64,000 nucleotides of DNA from Apostichopus japonicus. Its lineage: Eukaryota > Echinodermata > Holothuroidea > Aspidochirotida > Stichopodidae. Under the pieces are notes generated by a model, which worked only from the letters and a program-made list of their open reading frames with translations, ran no database searches and was not told where the DNA came from. The position numbers were made by a program, and so were the translations under genes. Location: the NCBI RefSeq assembly GCF_037975245.1, contig NC_092562.1, positions 11,533,501 to 11,597,500 on the forward strand, given 5' to 3'. Shown piece by piece: positions 51,601 to 62,524 of the stretch; the stretch's first letter is position 1, and every line of letters starts with the position of its first letter.

Positions 51601-54600
51601 ATACCGAACCTTTGTTCAAGCAGGGAGTTGTTACTCCCTGCCTGGTTGATGTGAACAACTGACGGCGCTGTGCAACTTCCGGGCTTTAAGCACGAATGCC
51701 GAATTCGCTCTTGTTGGTCACTGAAGATTCGCCCCAAACCGCGTGCCGCGCTCTGAAAAAGTTAACTTTCCGTTGCTTGCAAGTGATTTAATCTTTAATC
51801 TTTATGTACTAAATGGCTATATGTACGTATTGAAATGACTGTTTCTCGCTATGAGATATGAGAGGACAACAATGTAATTCTTTCCTGTTCTCGGGAACTT
51901 GGGTTAACGTTCTATGCAAGTGTGCTCGGTTATCCGACAGCTGTGACGTCAGAAAAAAGTACCACATACCTCCCCCCCCCCCCACACCCACATAACCAAA
52001 TTTACTTGGGTTCAGAAGGCGTATTGAAATGGTTTTGTTCCCTACCGTATATGTAATATACTGCCAACGGAACAATAGCTGCAAAAATCGTCAGCGAAAA
52101 CTTAGCATTGTACCAGTCCACCAGTTTAAACAGATATAAACCATTCTAGAAGAGAAACAGACAAAATCAGTTTAAAAAAAATTACATTGGTTTACTAGTT
52201 TCTCATCCTGATAAGCATTTTCGTTGTAAAAAGAATCACATCGCTCCACTGGTTTTCAATCTTGATAAGCTTGTTCCGTTGTAGCTTGATACGTTAATTG
52301 TATAATAGTTTGTACCGTCACTCACTGATAACACGTCATGTAAAACTGTCATCGTGTTTCACGTTTTGCACTGGTACCGTATGTAATGATATAACACTCC
52401 AAAACAAATGAAATCACTGCTTGAAATTTAATAAAGTCAAATGGTTCTATGTCTCACCAACACATAATAACATACCATCACAACTTATTATGTTCAACCC
52501 CTTGTTGTGTCATGTTTTCGGTCTAGTACACATTACGGTTTTCGGTAATGATATATATACGCTCTTCTATATAGGACTCACTACTTAACCAAAATGTCAT
52601 TTTAAGTTAAGAAGTGCTCGTGGGAGGGAAAGAGAAGGGAAGGTAGGCAAATAATTATAACCGTTCCTCTACCCAATGGTCAATGAATGAATGAATGTCA
52701 GGTTATTATACATGTGGGCATGACATAAAAGACCTCATAAACCAAACACATGATACAATAACATTTCTTATACATTGATAAGAAGAAAGTAAATGTACGC
52801 AAACAACCTCCAGCCAGTCATTTGTGAACGTTTAAGACATAATGTCGCGACAGATTAAAGTAACACAGCAACCATAGGAGAGAAGTTAAGTTTGCGTTAC
52901 CTTGGTAACCATCACGCAGCTCAGTAAGAATCCTACAAAACAGACTGCAATCGTGACCCGAGATCTCCAGTATTTCAGCTTCGAAGGTAAGGAGTCCATT
53001 ATAGCCGTGATGATAGTTTCCACCAAAATAAACTTGCAAATGAAATATTACATTCAACGGCTATTAAATCAAGTTCATGTTTATGACTTTCCGATAATTG
53101 ACAACAAGGAAATATGGTCTAAAATGATAAAGTGACATATACTTTGTCAAAAGAAGCTCGAGAATCTCTCAATTCTGTGACTGAAAATGTCAGCAAATTA
53201 TCAAGTAATAGAAAATATATTACAAATCAAGGAAACAAAGAGATGATTATGAAAGAGGCCTTCTTCCTGATTTTAATGTTCCTCACCTCACTGTCGACAC
53301 CCAGAGTAAACAACATGATGAAGAAGAAGAAAGACCAAATTTGAGAACCTGGCATTCTGGCGAGAGCTTCAGGGTATGCTATAAAGGCTAACCCAATTCC
53401 TGAAAAAAAAAATAAGAGTAACAACATGTATGTGTCAACATGTTCTTAGACCTTCATCTCTGGCACGGCTGAAGTGTAATCAAGCAGGGAGTTGTATCAA
53501 GTAGCAGTTACTTTATAACAAGTCCAATAAAAGCCCAACTAACTTACAGGTAAAGATGATAGGTCTGTAAAGATATACTGTCTGCAGTTATCATATTAAC
53601 ACAGTCTGAATATCTTATACGATCATGTTGCAAAGACAAGTCAATGGCTGCTTTATTTACATCATAATTCACTTAAACAACATATAATACGTCAAAATCT
53701 GAGTAATATGATATTTTTTTCGTTTGTTTTCCCTGCTTTCCTCGGACGGAATCCTATACCTACCGCTGTCAACCACATCTGCCAATTCCTGGTTGCTCTC
53801 ATTTGCCATGAAACCTAAAACGGAGAATATTGCAAATCCAGCGAAAACGCTAGTGGCGCAGTTTATAGTCACCACGTAAATGGTATCTCTGTGTAATTAA
53901 TAAAAAATGAAAGGAAGGAAGAGTGAGAAAGAGAGAAACCAGAGAAATAAGATATGACTCATAATTGACAAATAAGGAATAACGTTTTAGAATAAATATA
54001 TATATATATATATTGTGATGCCGTTAGTCATCATATATGTCGCCCTCTATTTGTCGTAGGCTACATTACGTAATAATTACAGGTCACGTGATGTCTGCTC
54101 ACCAGCTCAGCTGAAGCAGACTTCACGACTTGGGACCAGTCTTCGCTCCCGATCTGAATCGTTTGGTTCGGTAGTAGCCCTGGCTCCGACCATTGTGGTC
54201 GTACTTGTATCTGTCTTGTATTCGTCTTTTATACACTTTTGTACGTATCGTTATAGGACTCTACTCCGGTATTGAGACCTCGTTTGTGACCATTATCGTT
54301 AAGTGCATGTTTCTACCTATTATTGAGGGCTTCGTGCCGATGTATTGTTTGTACCATGGCTGGTTATAGTAATAGATTGCTAAATCTACACAGCGCTTGT
54401 TCTTTACTCGTTTATTTATGTGTTATATCTTTTGCATGTAATAGCGAGATTTAAGGCTCGTCGTTACTAACATACAACCATCCAAGCCGCATTTGTTTCC
54501 ATACCTCCACCAGTCCTCAGCAGGGAATATTTGGACGCCCCAGAATCTTAGACTGAGTTAGCGTTACAATATATATATATATATATATATATATAGATAT

Positions 54601-55374
54601 ATATATATATATAGATATATATATATATATAGCCCCTGTTGCTGTATTTCTGTGGTGTTGCCCTAATAGCATTTCTATCATGATAAGAGTGGATTAAGAG
54701 TGGATAAATTAAACCTTTACTGGGGGAGGGGTTGTGGGTGGGGTAGATGGACGTTGAAAATGAAGAACTGTACAAATCATACAGACGACGCTAATACCTG
54801 AAACAGTTGTTATGGAAGTCGTTGTAGCTAGCAAGGGTCATTTTTGTTCCAAGCGAAATCCCCAACGAGAAGCAGATTTGAGAGGCAGCGTCTCGCCAAG
54901 GCTATTAATTAGTAGAGATAAGAAAATGGATATATCGTGCATACACAATGACAATTTCAACAAGTTAAATTTTTACCCTCATCTATAGAACGGCGTATTG
55001 CTCGCCGTGTTTCTGGAAAACATCAAACATATATATCAGTTAGATGTTCAATGGACTGTATCATTTAAATATATATACTGGCAGCTTAGACGTGGAATTG
55101 TGAGTGCTATATGATAACCACTGATAAACATTTATGAATATAATATATATACATATATTCTGATATATTTTGTGTTAGCCAGTTTTATCCTGTTAGAGCT
55201 CCATTAGGAGCTCTGTCAGAACAGGGATTGTGATTCAAAAGACTGGTATTTATTTTTTTAATACATGAAAAACACTGTTACGAATAATGAAACATGATAA
55301 TTTTAACACGAAGCTGCTTTCAAATATTGTGAATAGATCACCTGCAAGGTTAATATGTTGATATATATATATAT

Positions 55375-55436
<62 letters not shown>

Positions 55437-58400
55437 ATAGGTGACAAACCTTTATTGCCAGCAAATCTTCAAACTTCGGGACAATATAGAATTTTATTCC
55501 TTCCCATGCGCCGGGAAGGGTAATTCCTTTAACAACCAGAATGGTTAGAAACACATAGGGAAGCAGTGCTGTAACGTACACTACCTATATGTAGGATGAA
55601 CAGAAAGACATATTTTAATAAAGTTTAAAATTTGAATGGCATTGGTTAATTAATAATAACATCGCCATAATGATATGAGTATGATTTGGAGTAAACAGAT
55701 CAATCTATCTTCACTTGCCCTGTGAATTTACCCAATTGATGTAAAATATGCAATCATATAGATGAAATAATTTGATAATATTAGGTTGTTGTAATGTATT
55801 GTTGATAATTGTGACTTCTTGACACAACCGTAAGCTATAGTTTCAACGCACTGTTACCGACATTTTCTTGTACCTTTGTCAAAGTCGGTTGCGCAGAAGT
55901 ATGGTGACAGTGCGGCGTTTGTTAATGATTTTATAGGTAATACCTCGTGATATATTTTAGAAAATTAAATTTACTTAGAAAGTACTTAATTGACGATAAT
56001 ATCAATTTACCTTTCCCAATGATTTGATCCCCTTTACTACACATAGGTACACAGCAAACCAGGATAGGCAAAGACATCCTAGTAAATGCCAGTTCATTCC
56101 ACCTATCTCTCTCATAGTACTCGGCAAATCATGAACTTTGTGACTGTATATAGGTGGAAATATTTGCAGAAAATGGATTGGTTAAAAATAACGTTGATTG
56201 ATTTTGTATTTTAGTGATTTCAAAAGTGATGGGTGTGACCCTGTGGTCCTTCCAAGCTGACTCCCATGCAGGGGTTCTCAAAGGTCCTCCCTCAGAATAA
56301 AAAGACGTTCTGATGTATATTTAGAATATATAACGTAGGTCTAGAAGTAGTTCTAAACACAATGTTGTGCTAACAAATAATCTTGCATTTTGGGGTGATA
56401 TTAAAAAACAACCCACTGAATCATTCCCCGCCCCCTCCCCGACCTACGATGGGAGATGGGGAGGGGTGAGGTCGAAAAGGGAATATACAACCAGAAGAGT
56501 AGTCTAATTCTTCCCAGCCTGAATGTAACAAATCCCCCGAATGAATCGTCCCCCCCCCCTACCCCTAATGACGATGGTAGGAAGGAAGGGGCATCACCCC
56601 ATCTTGCAAAGCCACTGGCAAATTTAACTTGCATACGACATCTTTGGAGTGAGATGAATAGATTTGTATAGCATTTAGTCAGGTCGCGTTGTCTTGTAAC
56701 AAAGTTAATCAACAAACGTCATTGTTCAATAAATCTTTGTTAGATTGAAAAAGAATATTAGATTTCTTGTCACAGAGAGGCACACTTTGCTTGTCACATT
56801 GTTACTGTTAATCACCCTAAATCAGCGTTGTGCGTTAGGTCGGGAATTTATGATATGTTACCAAATTTATCGAGTCTAATTCAAGTTATAAAATATAGAC
56901 ATTCATCAAATTAGGTAATATCATGAATTCTTTCAACAAATGGCTGTAGCTAATTCAATTCAATGTTAAGGAAAATATAAAATTATAAAAAAAAGGTTGA
57001 CACAAGTAGTTGTTTATATGTATATTAGTATGATGCATATGGAAAAGTAAATCGTAAACATTGAAAATGCTATTTTGTCATTATTTGAAGGGAAACTTGA
57101 CTATAGTCAGCAATCGCATTGGTACGGGGTTTTAGTATCGAAAATCAAAGAATCATCGAAATCAAAAGAAAATAGCTGCTGTTTTATAAGACATCATGTA
57201 GATGTTCCCTTAAATATCTTACATCCAAAACTCCTCCGAGGCTCGGACACTAGTTTCGGTATTTCCTAGTTCTTGTGTTGTATTAAAGAGATCATCAAAG
57301 CAATACGGTGTGTTCCACTCGTTATCACACGTAGTCCAAGGGAGGTGTGGAAAAGAGAGGGATTTCACAGCAAAGTAGATGGTCCATGAAATAATCACAT
57401 TATAGTAAATATAAAGGAAAGTAGTTATCATCATAACGCCAATTCCAATACCTACAATGTAAAGAGAGGTGAAGAAATGTTGCGAACGTGACGTAATATA
57501 GAAAGGGAAGTTTTGTGAACTTATATCCTTTATAGGAAAATCAACTGTTCCACTGAATGAGTGTCCCGAGAAAAACTGAAGCATCGACTTCCTTCATTCA
57601 ATTTTATGTTTAGAAAGTTTAACAATATTAAAGGAAGGCTGTATTCTCTGGAAAAAAGAGGTACTTTAAATTACCAAATTTGTAACCCCGAAAGTGCCCC
57701 GACTTTTCACCGTACGCTTACGGTACGTTTTTACCCGGGGCGCTGTAACCGGCTCCCCGTAAATAATTTGTAATTTTGTTGGGGTTCAAATACGTAACTG
57801 GAGATATGGTTTGTTTTTGGTGTAAAAAAAGCCATCACCCCATTCAAAATCATCATCATTAATATTTTCTAAAGACAATTATACTTATAGATACTTTTAA
57901 ACGTAAACTATCTGTGATAATATATGATATGTGATAATATTTAGGTCCGAGTCCAAATTACTCGAGTTCGAACGTAGATGGGTCCGGCCAGTACTGAAAG
58001 TAATACTTTTATGTGTTGAATAACATGAAGGGGGCGGTGTCATTTCGGTCCCATTAGAGTTCCTCAATATAAAGGAACTCTAGGTCCCCATCTGGTTCCA
58101 CGAAACTGCAGATCATACCGGTACCAGTATAATACACATATTCCTTCGTAGTTATTGAAGGAGGGATCTTTTTACATATATAACACCTTGACAGCACTTT
58201 GTTCGTTCGGCCAAACTACACAAGCTGAACCAGTGGAACTAGTTAATCACTCAGTCTTTAATAACAAAATTACTAATACTACTACTACTAATAATAATAA
58301 CAACAACAACACATGGAAGTATTAGTAACTCTTTATCTTTTGCACTTGCTCATGTCTTCTCGTTCTCTATGAATACTTTGATCAGTAGTCACGTTCATGT

Positions 58401-59143
58401 TCAGATTCGTAAAATAAATGCACAAACTGGATGCATCCTGTTCCATTCTCTCCTTTCAAAAAAGATTTATAAATAATTAAAAATTAAACAAAATATCACT
58501 TAACATTGTAACTTGCAGAAAGCGCAGCCGCTGCATCGTTTACTATTTCAACTTTATATACATTTCAAATATCATATGGGTTGGACATAATGTTACCTTT
58601 AAACAGGGGACAGAAATTCCAGATAGTGAGTGGACCATGGCCTGCGAACTGTCCAAGACAAATCTCCATGAAAAACAGCGGGAGTCCGCAAAGGAAAAAC
58701 ATGATGATGTAAGGAAGAAGAAATGCCCCTGCCAGTAAGAAATACAAACATATAAACTATGTAATTGGTAATAATATCGGGATTTACCTTTTAGCTGAAG
58801 AAAAATGATGAATTGTTGATTTCCACGTAAAGCCAGCTCACTAATTCAGCAAATGAAAATGTTTCAAATGAAATTACTTGAATCTCATCACTTTGAAAAT
58901 TAGTGACAATTGTTAACATATATACTTACTTATATGATTTGTGCTGTCACTCTGTACTAATCAAATGTAAAGGTTATAAAATGTAAAATTGCTATAACAT
59001 CTATGTGAGCGACAAGCAAAAACAAATTTGTTCAAATGCAAAATAGATTAATTTGAGAAAAATTGGAAGAATATTTTCATTATATGCTTAAGTATAGCAA
59101 GTAATCAATGTAACTTTTTTTCTGCACTTTGTCAGGATTAAAG

Positions 59144-59209
<66 letters not shown>

Positions 59210-59594
59210 GATTTTCATTTATATATATTCATTTGCCTTTGTCGTTTACCTCCATTGCATTAACATAAAGTCTGTTCAATGTAACTCTTTCGAGATCCGG
59301 CTTTAGGAATCACAAATGATTTCCAGTTGGTTAGCATCATCTTTGATCTCTAGAGTAAGGCAAAATATGTCACCAAAAACAGAACTAGTATTGTTCGATA
59401 AAGGTGACAAACGCCTACAGTGGAATTACGACCTTCCTTACCGGTTTCGAACCTCTGGACATGCAATCAGCGTCCATAGCCTAGTGGTTATAGGGTGTCC
59501 GCGTACAGAGCGGAAGGCCCGTGGTTCGAATCCCGGTGGAGGCTGAAAGTTTTTTCACTGTTCTTGATTCTCCAACTCATTACGATTTTCATTT

Positions 59595-59634
<40 letters not shown>

Positions 59635-59670
59635 ATATATATATTGATATATATATTTTTATATAAATTT

Positions 59671-59703
<33 letters not shown>

Positions 59704-60347
59704 TCCTATTAGGTTTGGTGTTTTACTCAGTTGCGATAAGCATTAGTATAAAGACATATCCTTTAGAAACGTGAAGTCTTTCCTGTGATATAAACCAAGA
59801 TACCGTGCAAAACACAACAACCGTTTTTAACATTTTTTCGACATTGAAAAGGGGGGAGCGGTCGCTCCCCCTGCTCCCCCTGGCTACGTCCCTGCACTGA
59901 CACAAATGAACCGTTTTGGTTCATTGAGAGAACAGCGTTTCCGAGAAGATCAAAGAACAATATTCAAGTGCTACGTCACTACAACGCAATTACCCAATGA
60001 CAAGCATAAGATAACACAAACGAAAATGATAGCCTACCTCCTCCGTTTTCATAGCATAGATAGGGAAATCTCCAGGCATTGCCAAGTCCAACTGCGGATC
60101 CTATGCACGCCAAGAGGAACTCAAATTGAGATCCCCACGTTTGTCTCATTTTGTCTTCCATATCAAGAGGGTTGGTATAGTTGTAGCAGTCAACGACTGA
60201 AATACTTTTTGATATTATAGGCTTATAACTTTTTTCTGTAAACAAAGCCGGAAAAGGAATGATAACACCAGCGACTAATGTTGAAATACGAATACTTAGT
60301 CGACAGTGACCAATTTGTCTAGAACTACCGCCTGATGGCGAAGCCAC
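48511..60347 (-). CDS. SLC6A5/SLC6A9-like: SLC6 Na+/Cl--dependent amino-acid transporter, glycine-transporter-like, 13 exons
   Basis: Plasma-membrane symporter of the neurotransmitter:sodium symporter family. Exons in coding order: 60347-60038, 58728-58597, 57451-57223, 56143-56011, 55584-55450, 54901-54798, 53888-53764, 53399-53287, 53032-52901, 52145-52046, 51196-51096, 50104-49931, 48609-48511. Phases agree at all junctions; total 1,887 nt, 628 residues. TM1 has '[20 protein letters not shown]' (residues ~83-102). Extracellular loop 2 has the paired Cys '[10 protein letters not shown]'. TM6 has '[20 protein letters not shown]'. TM8 has 'FTLGVDSEF', whose Asp-Ser are Na+-site residues. The Cl- site Gln and Ser of TM6 ('SQICFS') are present. 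'CFRDTIYV', 'GFMANES' and 'YPEAL' favour the glycine-transporter branch; proline or an orphan role is possible. The N-terminus is uncertain: an acceptor at 60197 suggests the first exon shown may be partly intron. Confidence 0.9.
49931..50104 (-). CDS. SLC6A5/SLC6A9-like: SLC6 exon 12
   Basis: Acceptor 'ccattgcag', donor 'cag|gtaagg', 174 nt, phase 0 to 0. TM11-12: '[20 protein letters not shown]' and '[11 protein letters not shown]'. Confidence 0.92.
50285..50681 (+). mobile_element. hAT-like MITE, 397 bp
   Basis: Ends 'cagtggcgggagc' and inverted 'cagttgcggagc'. Flanks ccttcccc/ccttccct form an 8-bp duplication (7 of 8). The core 'ggttggcgcggagcgta' is shared with the copy at 43933. Lies in SLC6 intron 11. 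Confidence 0.78.
51096..51196 (-). CDS. SLC6A5/SLC6A9-like: SLC6 exon 11
   Basis: Acceptor 'cattttag', donor 'atg|gtaatt', 101 nt, phase 1 to 0. Codes '[20 protein letters not shown]', the conserved 'F..D...M.G..P..YW' loop. Confidence 0.93.
52046..52145 (-). CDS. SLC6A5/SLC6A9-like: SLC6 exon 10
   Basis: Acceptor 'tctcttctag', donor 'tacg|gtaggg', 100 nt, phase 0 to 1. Codes '[18 protein letters not shown]'. The usual GG before 'YLF..VD' is NG here. Confidence 0.92.
52901..53032 (-). CDS. SLC6A5/SLC6A9-like: SLC6 exon 9
   Basis: Acceptor 'catttgcaag', donor 'aag|gtaacg', 132 nt, phase 0 to 0. Codes '[16 protein letters not shown]' and '[14 protein letters not shown]'. Confidence 0.92.
53287..53399 (-). 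CDS. SLC6A5/SLC6A9-like: SLC6 exon 8 (TM8, Na+ site)
   Basis: Acceptor 'ttttttcag', donor 'gag|gtgagg', 113 nt, phase 1 to 0. Codes '[18 protein letters not shown]' and '[11 protein letters not shown]'. Asp and Ser are the Na2-site ligands of the family. Confidence 0.93.
53764..53888 (-). CDS. SLC6A5/SLC6A9-like: SLC6 exon 7
   Basis: Acceptor 'aattacacag', donor 'agcg|gtaggt', 125 nt, phase 2 to 1. Codes '[20 protein letters not shown]', TM7 of the family. Confidence 0.93.
54014..54472 (+). mobile_element. Possible solo LTR, ~459 bp
   Basis: Begins 'tgtgatgccg' and ends 'cgttactaaca' (TG...CA). Internally more GC-rich than its surroundings, with a TATA-like 'cttttataca' near 54229. The flanking 5-mers do not match, and no partner LTR is in the window. 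Lies in SLC6 intron 6. Confidence 0.3.
54569..54631. repeat. (TA)n microsatellite
   Basis: TA tract with periodic 'ga' interruptions, in SLC6 intron 6. Confidence 0.9.
54798..54901 (-). CDS. SLC6A5/SLC6A9-like: SLC6 exon 6 (TM6)
   Basis: Acceptor 'taattaatag', donor 'tcag|gtatta', 104 nt, phase 0 to 2. Codes '[14 protein letters not shown]' and '[12 protein letters not shown]'. The unwound SLG...G substrate-binding segment is intact. Confidence 0.93.
55361..55434. repeat. (TA)n microsatellite
   Basis: Near-pure TA tract starting 16 bp inside SLC6 intron 5 from the exon 5 donor. Confidence 0.92.
55450..55584 (-). CDS. SLC6A5/SLC6A9-like: SLC6 exon 5
   Basis: Acceptor 'cctacatatag', donor 'aaag|gtttgt' read as 'aag|gtttgt', 135 nt, phase 0. 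Codes '[20 protein letters not shown]' and '[13 protein letters not shown]'. Confidence 0.92.
56011..56143 (-). CDS. SLC6A5/SLC6A9-like: SLC6 exon 4
   Basis: Acceptor 'cctatatacag', donor 'aaag|gtaaat', 133 nt, phase 2 to 0. Codes '[19 protein letters not shown]' and '[10 protein letters not shown]', the family 'G...W.L...L..W...' segment. Confidence 0.9.
57223..57451 (-). CDS. SLC6A5/SLC6A9-like: SLC6 exon 3
   Basis: Acceptor 'tacattgtag', donor 'tggat|gtaaga', 229 nt, phase 1 to 2. TM3 '[15 protein letters not shown]', then loop 2 with the paired cysteines and N-glycosylation sequon Asn-Thr-Thr. Confidence 0.93.
58597..58728 (-). CDS. SLC6A5/SLC6A9-like: SLC6 exon 2
   Basis: Acceptor 'cttactggcag', donor 'aaag|gtaaca', 132 nt, phase 1 to 1. 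Codes '[20 protein letters not shown]' and '[20 protein letters not shown]' across the junction. Confidence 0.93.
59146..59207. repeat. (TA)n microsatellite
   Basis: Pure TA tract followed by 'cgattttcattta', which recurs at 59583. Confidence 0.93.
59470..59543 (+). tRNA. tRNA-like sequence, anticodon ACA (Cys reading); likely pseudogene or SINE head
   Basis: 74 nt with tRNA geometry. Acceptor arms gcgtcca/tggaggc pair at 6 of 7. An A box lies around 'tagcctagtgg'. The anticodon stem is perfect, tccgc/gcgga, with 7-nt loop gtacaga (U33 present, anticodon ACA). The B box is 'ggttcgaatcc'. The T stem has two mismatches, and a T6 run follows at 59551-59556. ACA is not the usual Cys anticodon (GCA), and 'tacgattttcattta' flanks the region at 59206 and 59581. 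A tRNA-derived repeat is therefore more likely than a working tRNA. Confidence 0.5.
59598..59702. repeat. (TA)n microsatellite, interrupted
   Basis: TA runs broken by 'ttga' and 'tttttata' segments. Confidence 0.9.
60038..60196 (-). CDS. SLC6A5/SLC6A9-like: SLC6 exon 1 as spliced (TM1)
   Basis: Donor 'ggaggag|gtaggc' at 60037. Upstream 'aagtatttcag' could be an acceptor at 60197, with incoming phase 1. Contains '[20 protein letters not shown]' and '[14 protein letters not shown]'. The position usually Val in 'GNVWRFPY' is Ala. If 60197 is an acceptor, the true start exon lies upstream and was not found; otherwise the frame runs to ATG 60347. Confidence 0.85.
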
Positions 60348-60469
60348 TTGTTATATAAATATATATATATATGGGTGGCGCCCTTTTGTAGTGTGGGGAA
60401 GAGTTCCTTTATAGAGAAATCTAGTATGGGGTATGAGTAATGCCAGAAAGGCATCTCAGACTGAGTCGT
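60348..60469. other. Short spacer
   Basis: Contains a brief TA run at 60360-60372. Nothing else recognised. Confidence 0.4.
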
Positions 60470-60840
60470 CATTACGAAGAGCTGCAGAGAGATTTATTCT
60501 CAATGCGAGAGAATTATTCTCAATGCAACCTTTGATGATAGATCAGAAGACCCTTTTAGAACTTTGAGCTGTTCCTCACTCGAAAAACGTTTAAAATGTA
60601 AGAGATTGAAAAAAAAAAATTGGTGTATAAATCTTTCAATGTTCTGGCTCCACAGTACCCTCCGGAGTTGTTCCGTCACATGAATAATATACATTACCAC
60701 TCCCAAATATCCACTACAAGACACAATTTATTCCTAGAAGGCTGCGATACTCAGTATCATAACAAATCATTTGCCTATGTTGCTGCTAAGGAGTGGAACG
60801 AATTATCTTTTGCTAACTGTTTATGTTTATTAATTTTTAT
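60470..60840 (+). pseudogene. LINE 3' coding remnant
   Basis: 'VYKSFNVLAPQYPPEL' and then 'NKSFAYVAAKEWNEL' match the extreme C-terminus of CR1/RTE/Jockey-type reverse transcriptases ('..YK.LNGLAP.YL..L' and 'RSF.Y.A...WN.LP'). The frame upstream is interrupted. AT-rich DNA to about 61010 may be its 3' UTR. Confidence 0.65.
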
Positions 60841-61382
60841 ATCGTTGAATGTTCCATATTCTTTTTTAATGTTTATTAATTTATATATCCGTGAAATTTT
60901 CTATATTCTGTTTATTATTGATATCATTGTAAATGTTCATTCTCCCTTCTACATTGTCTATTGTATACGTTTGTATTTATTATTTTTCAATTTTAATCTA
61001 CTACAAAAAAAAATACAGCCATATCAACTGTACATGAATTGTACATCAACTGTACATCATAGAAAGAAACAGAAGGATGATCGGAACTGATATTAGAAAC
61101 TGGAAATCTAGATCAACAACAGTATCCTGGCGTATGAACCAAGGTGTTTGGGAGGGGTGGAATGCGATTTACAGAGCTTTATTAATGGACGTTTGTTCTA
61201 GGATCTGAGCTATCAGGAATATTAGGATGTAAAGATATTGTTAGATATGGCCTCTTTTTTTCCTTTTTAATGATGGCATTTTCTTGCCCCCCCCCCTCCT
61301 TTTTTCGGAATGTTTGCTATGCAACTCTTCCTGCACTATATGCACTCTGCACTATATGCACTTCCTGCACTCTTCCTGCACC

Positions 61383-62331
<949 letters not shown>

Positions 62332-62521
62332 TTCGCCTCTGGTCCTTCCATAAAGGTTCCTGTCACTGTCCTATATATTGCGAAATATTTTGTGGAAATC
62401 ATAAAACCCTCTTTTGCACGGACCGTGCTACTCTTCTTCATCTCGTGGGGGTTAGACTGGGTGTTTGAGAGGTCTAAAGTACTTGGGAAACTTTGGTGAA
62501 TAAAGACAATAATATTTACAT
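62332..62521 (+). repeat. Dispersed repeat, copy 2 (pair with 47057-47240)
   Basis: Same block order as copy 1, ending 'aataaagacaataa'. It abuts the LINE remnant that begins about 62525. Confidence 0.85.
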
Positions 62522-62524
62522 ATA

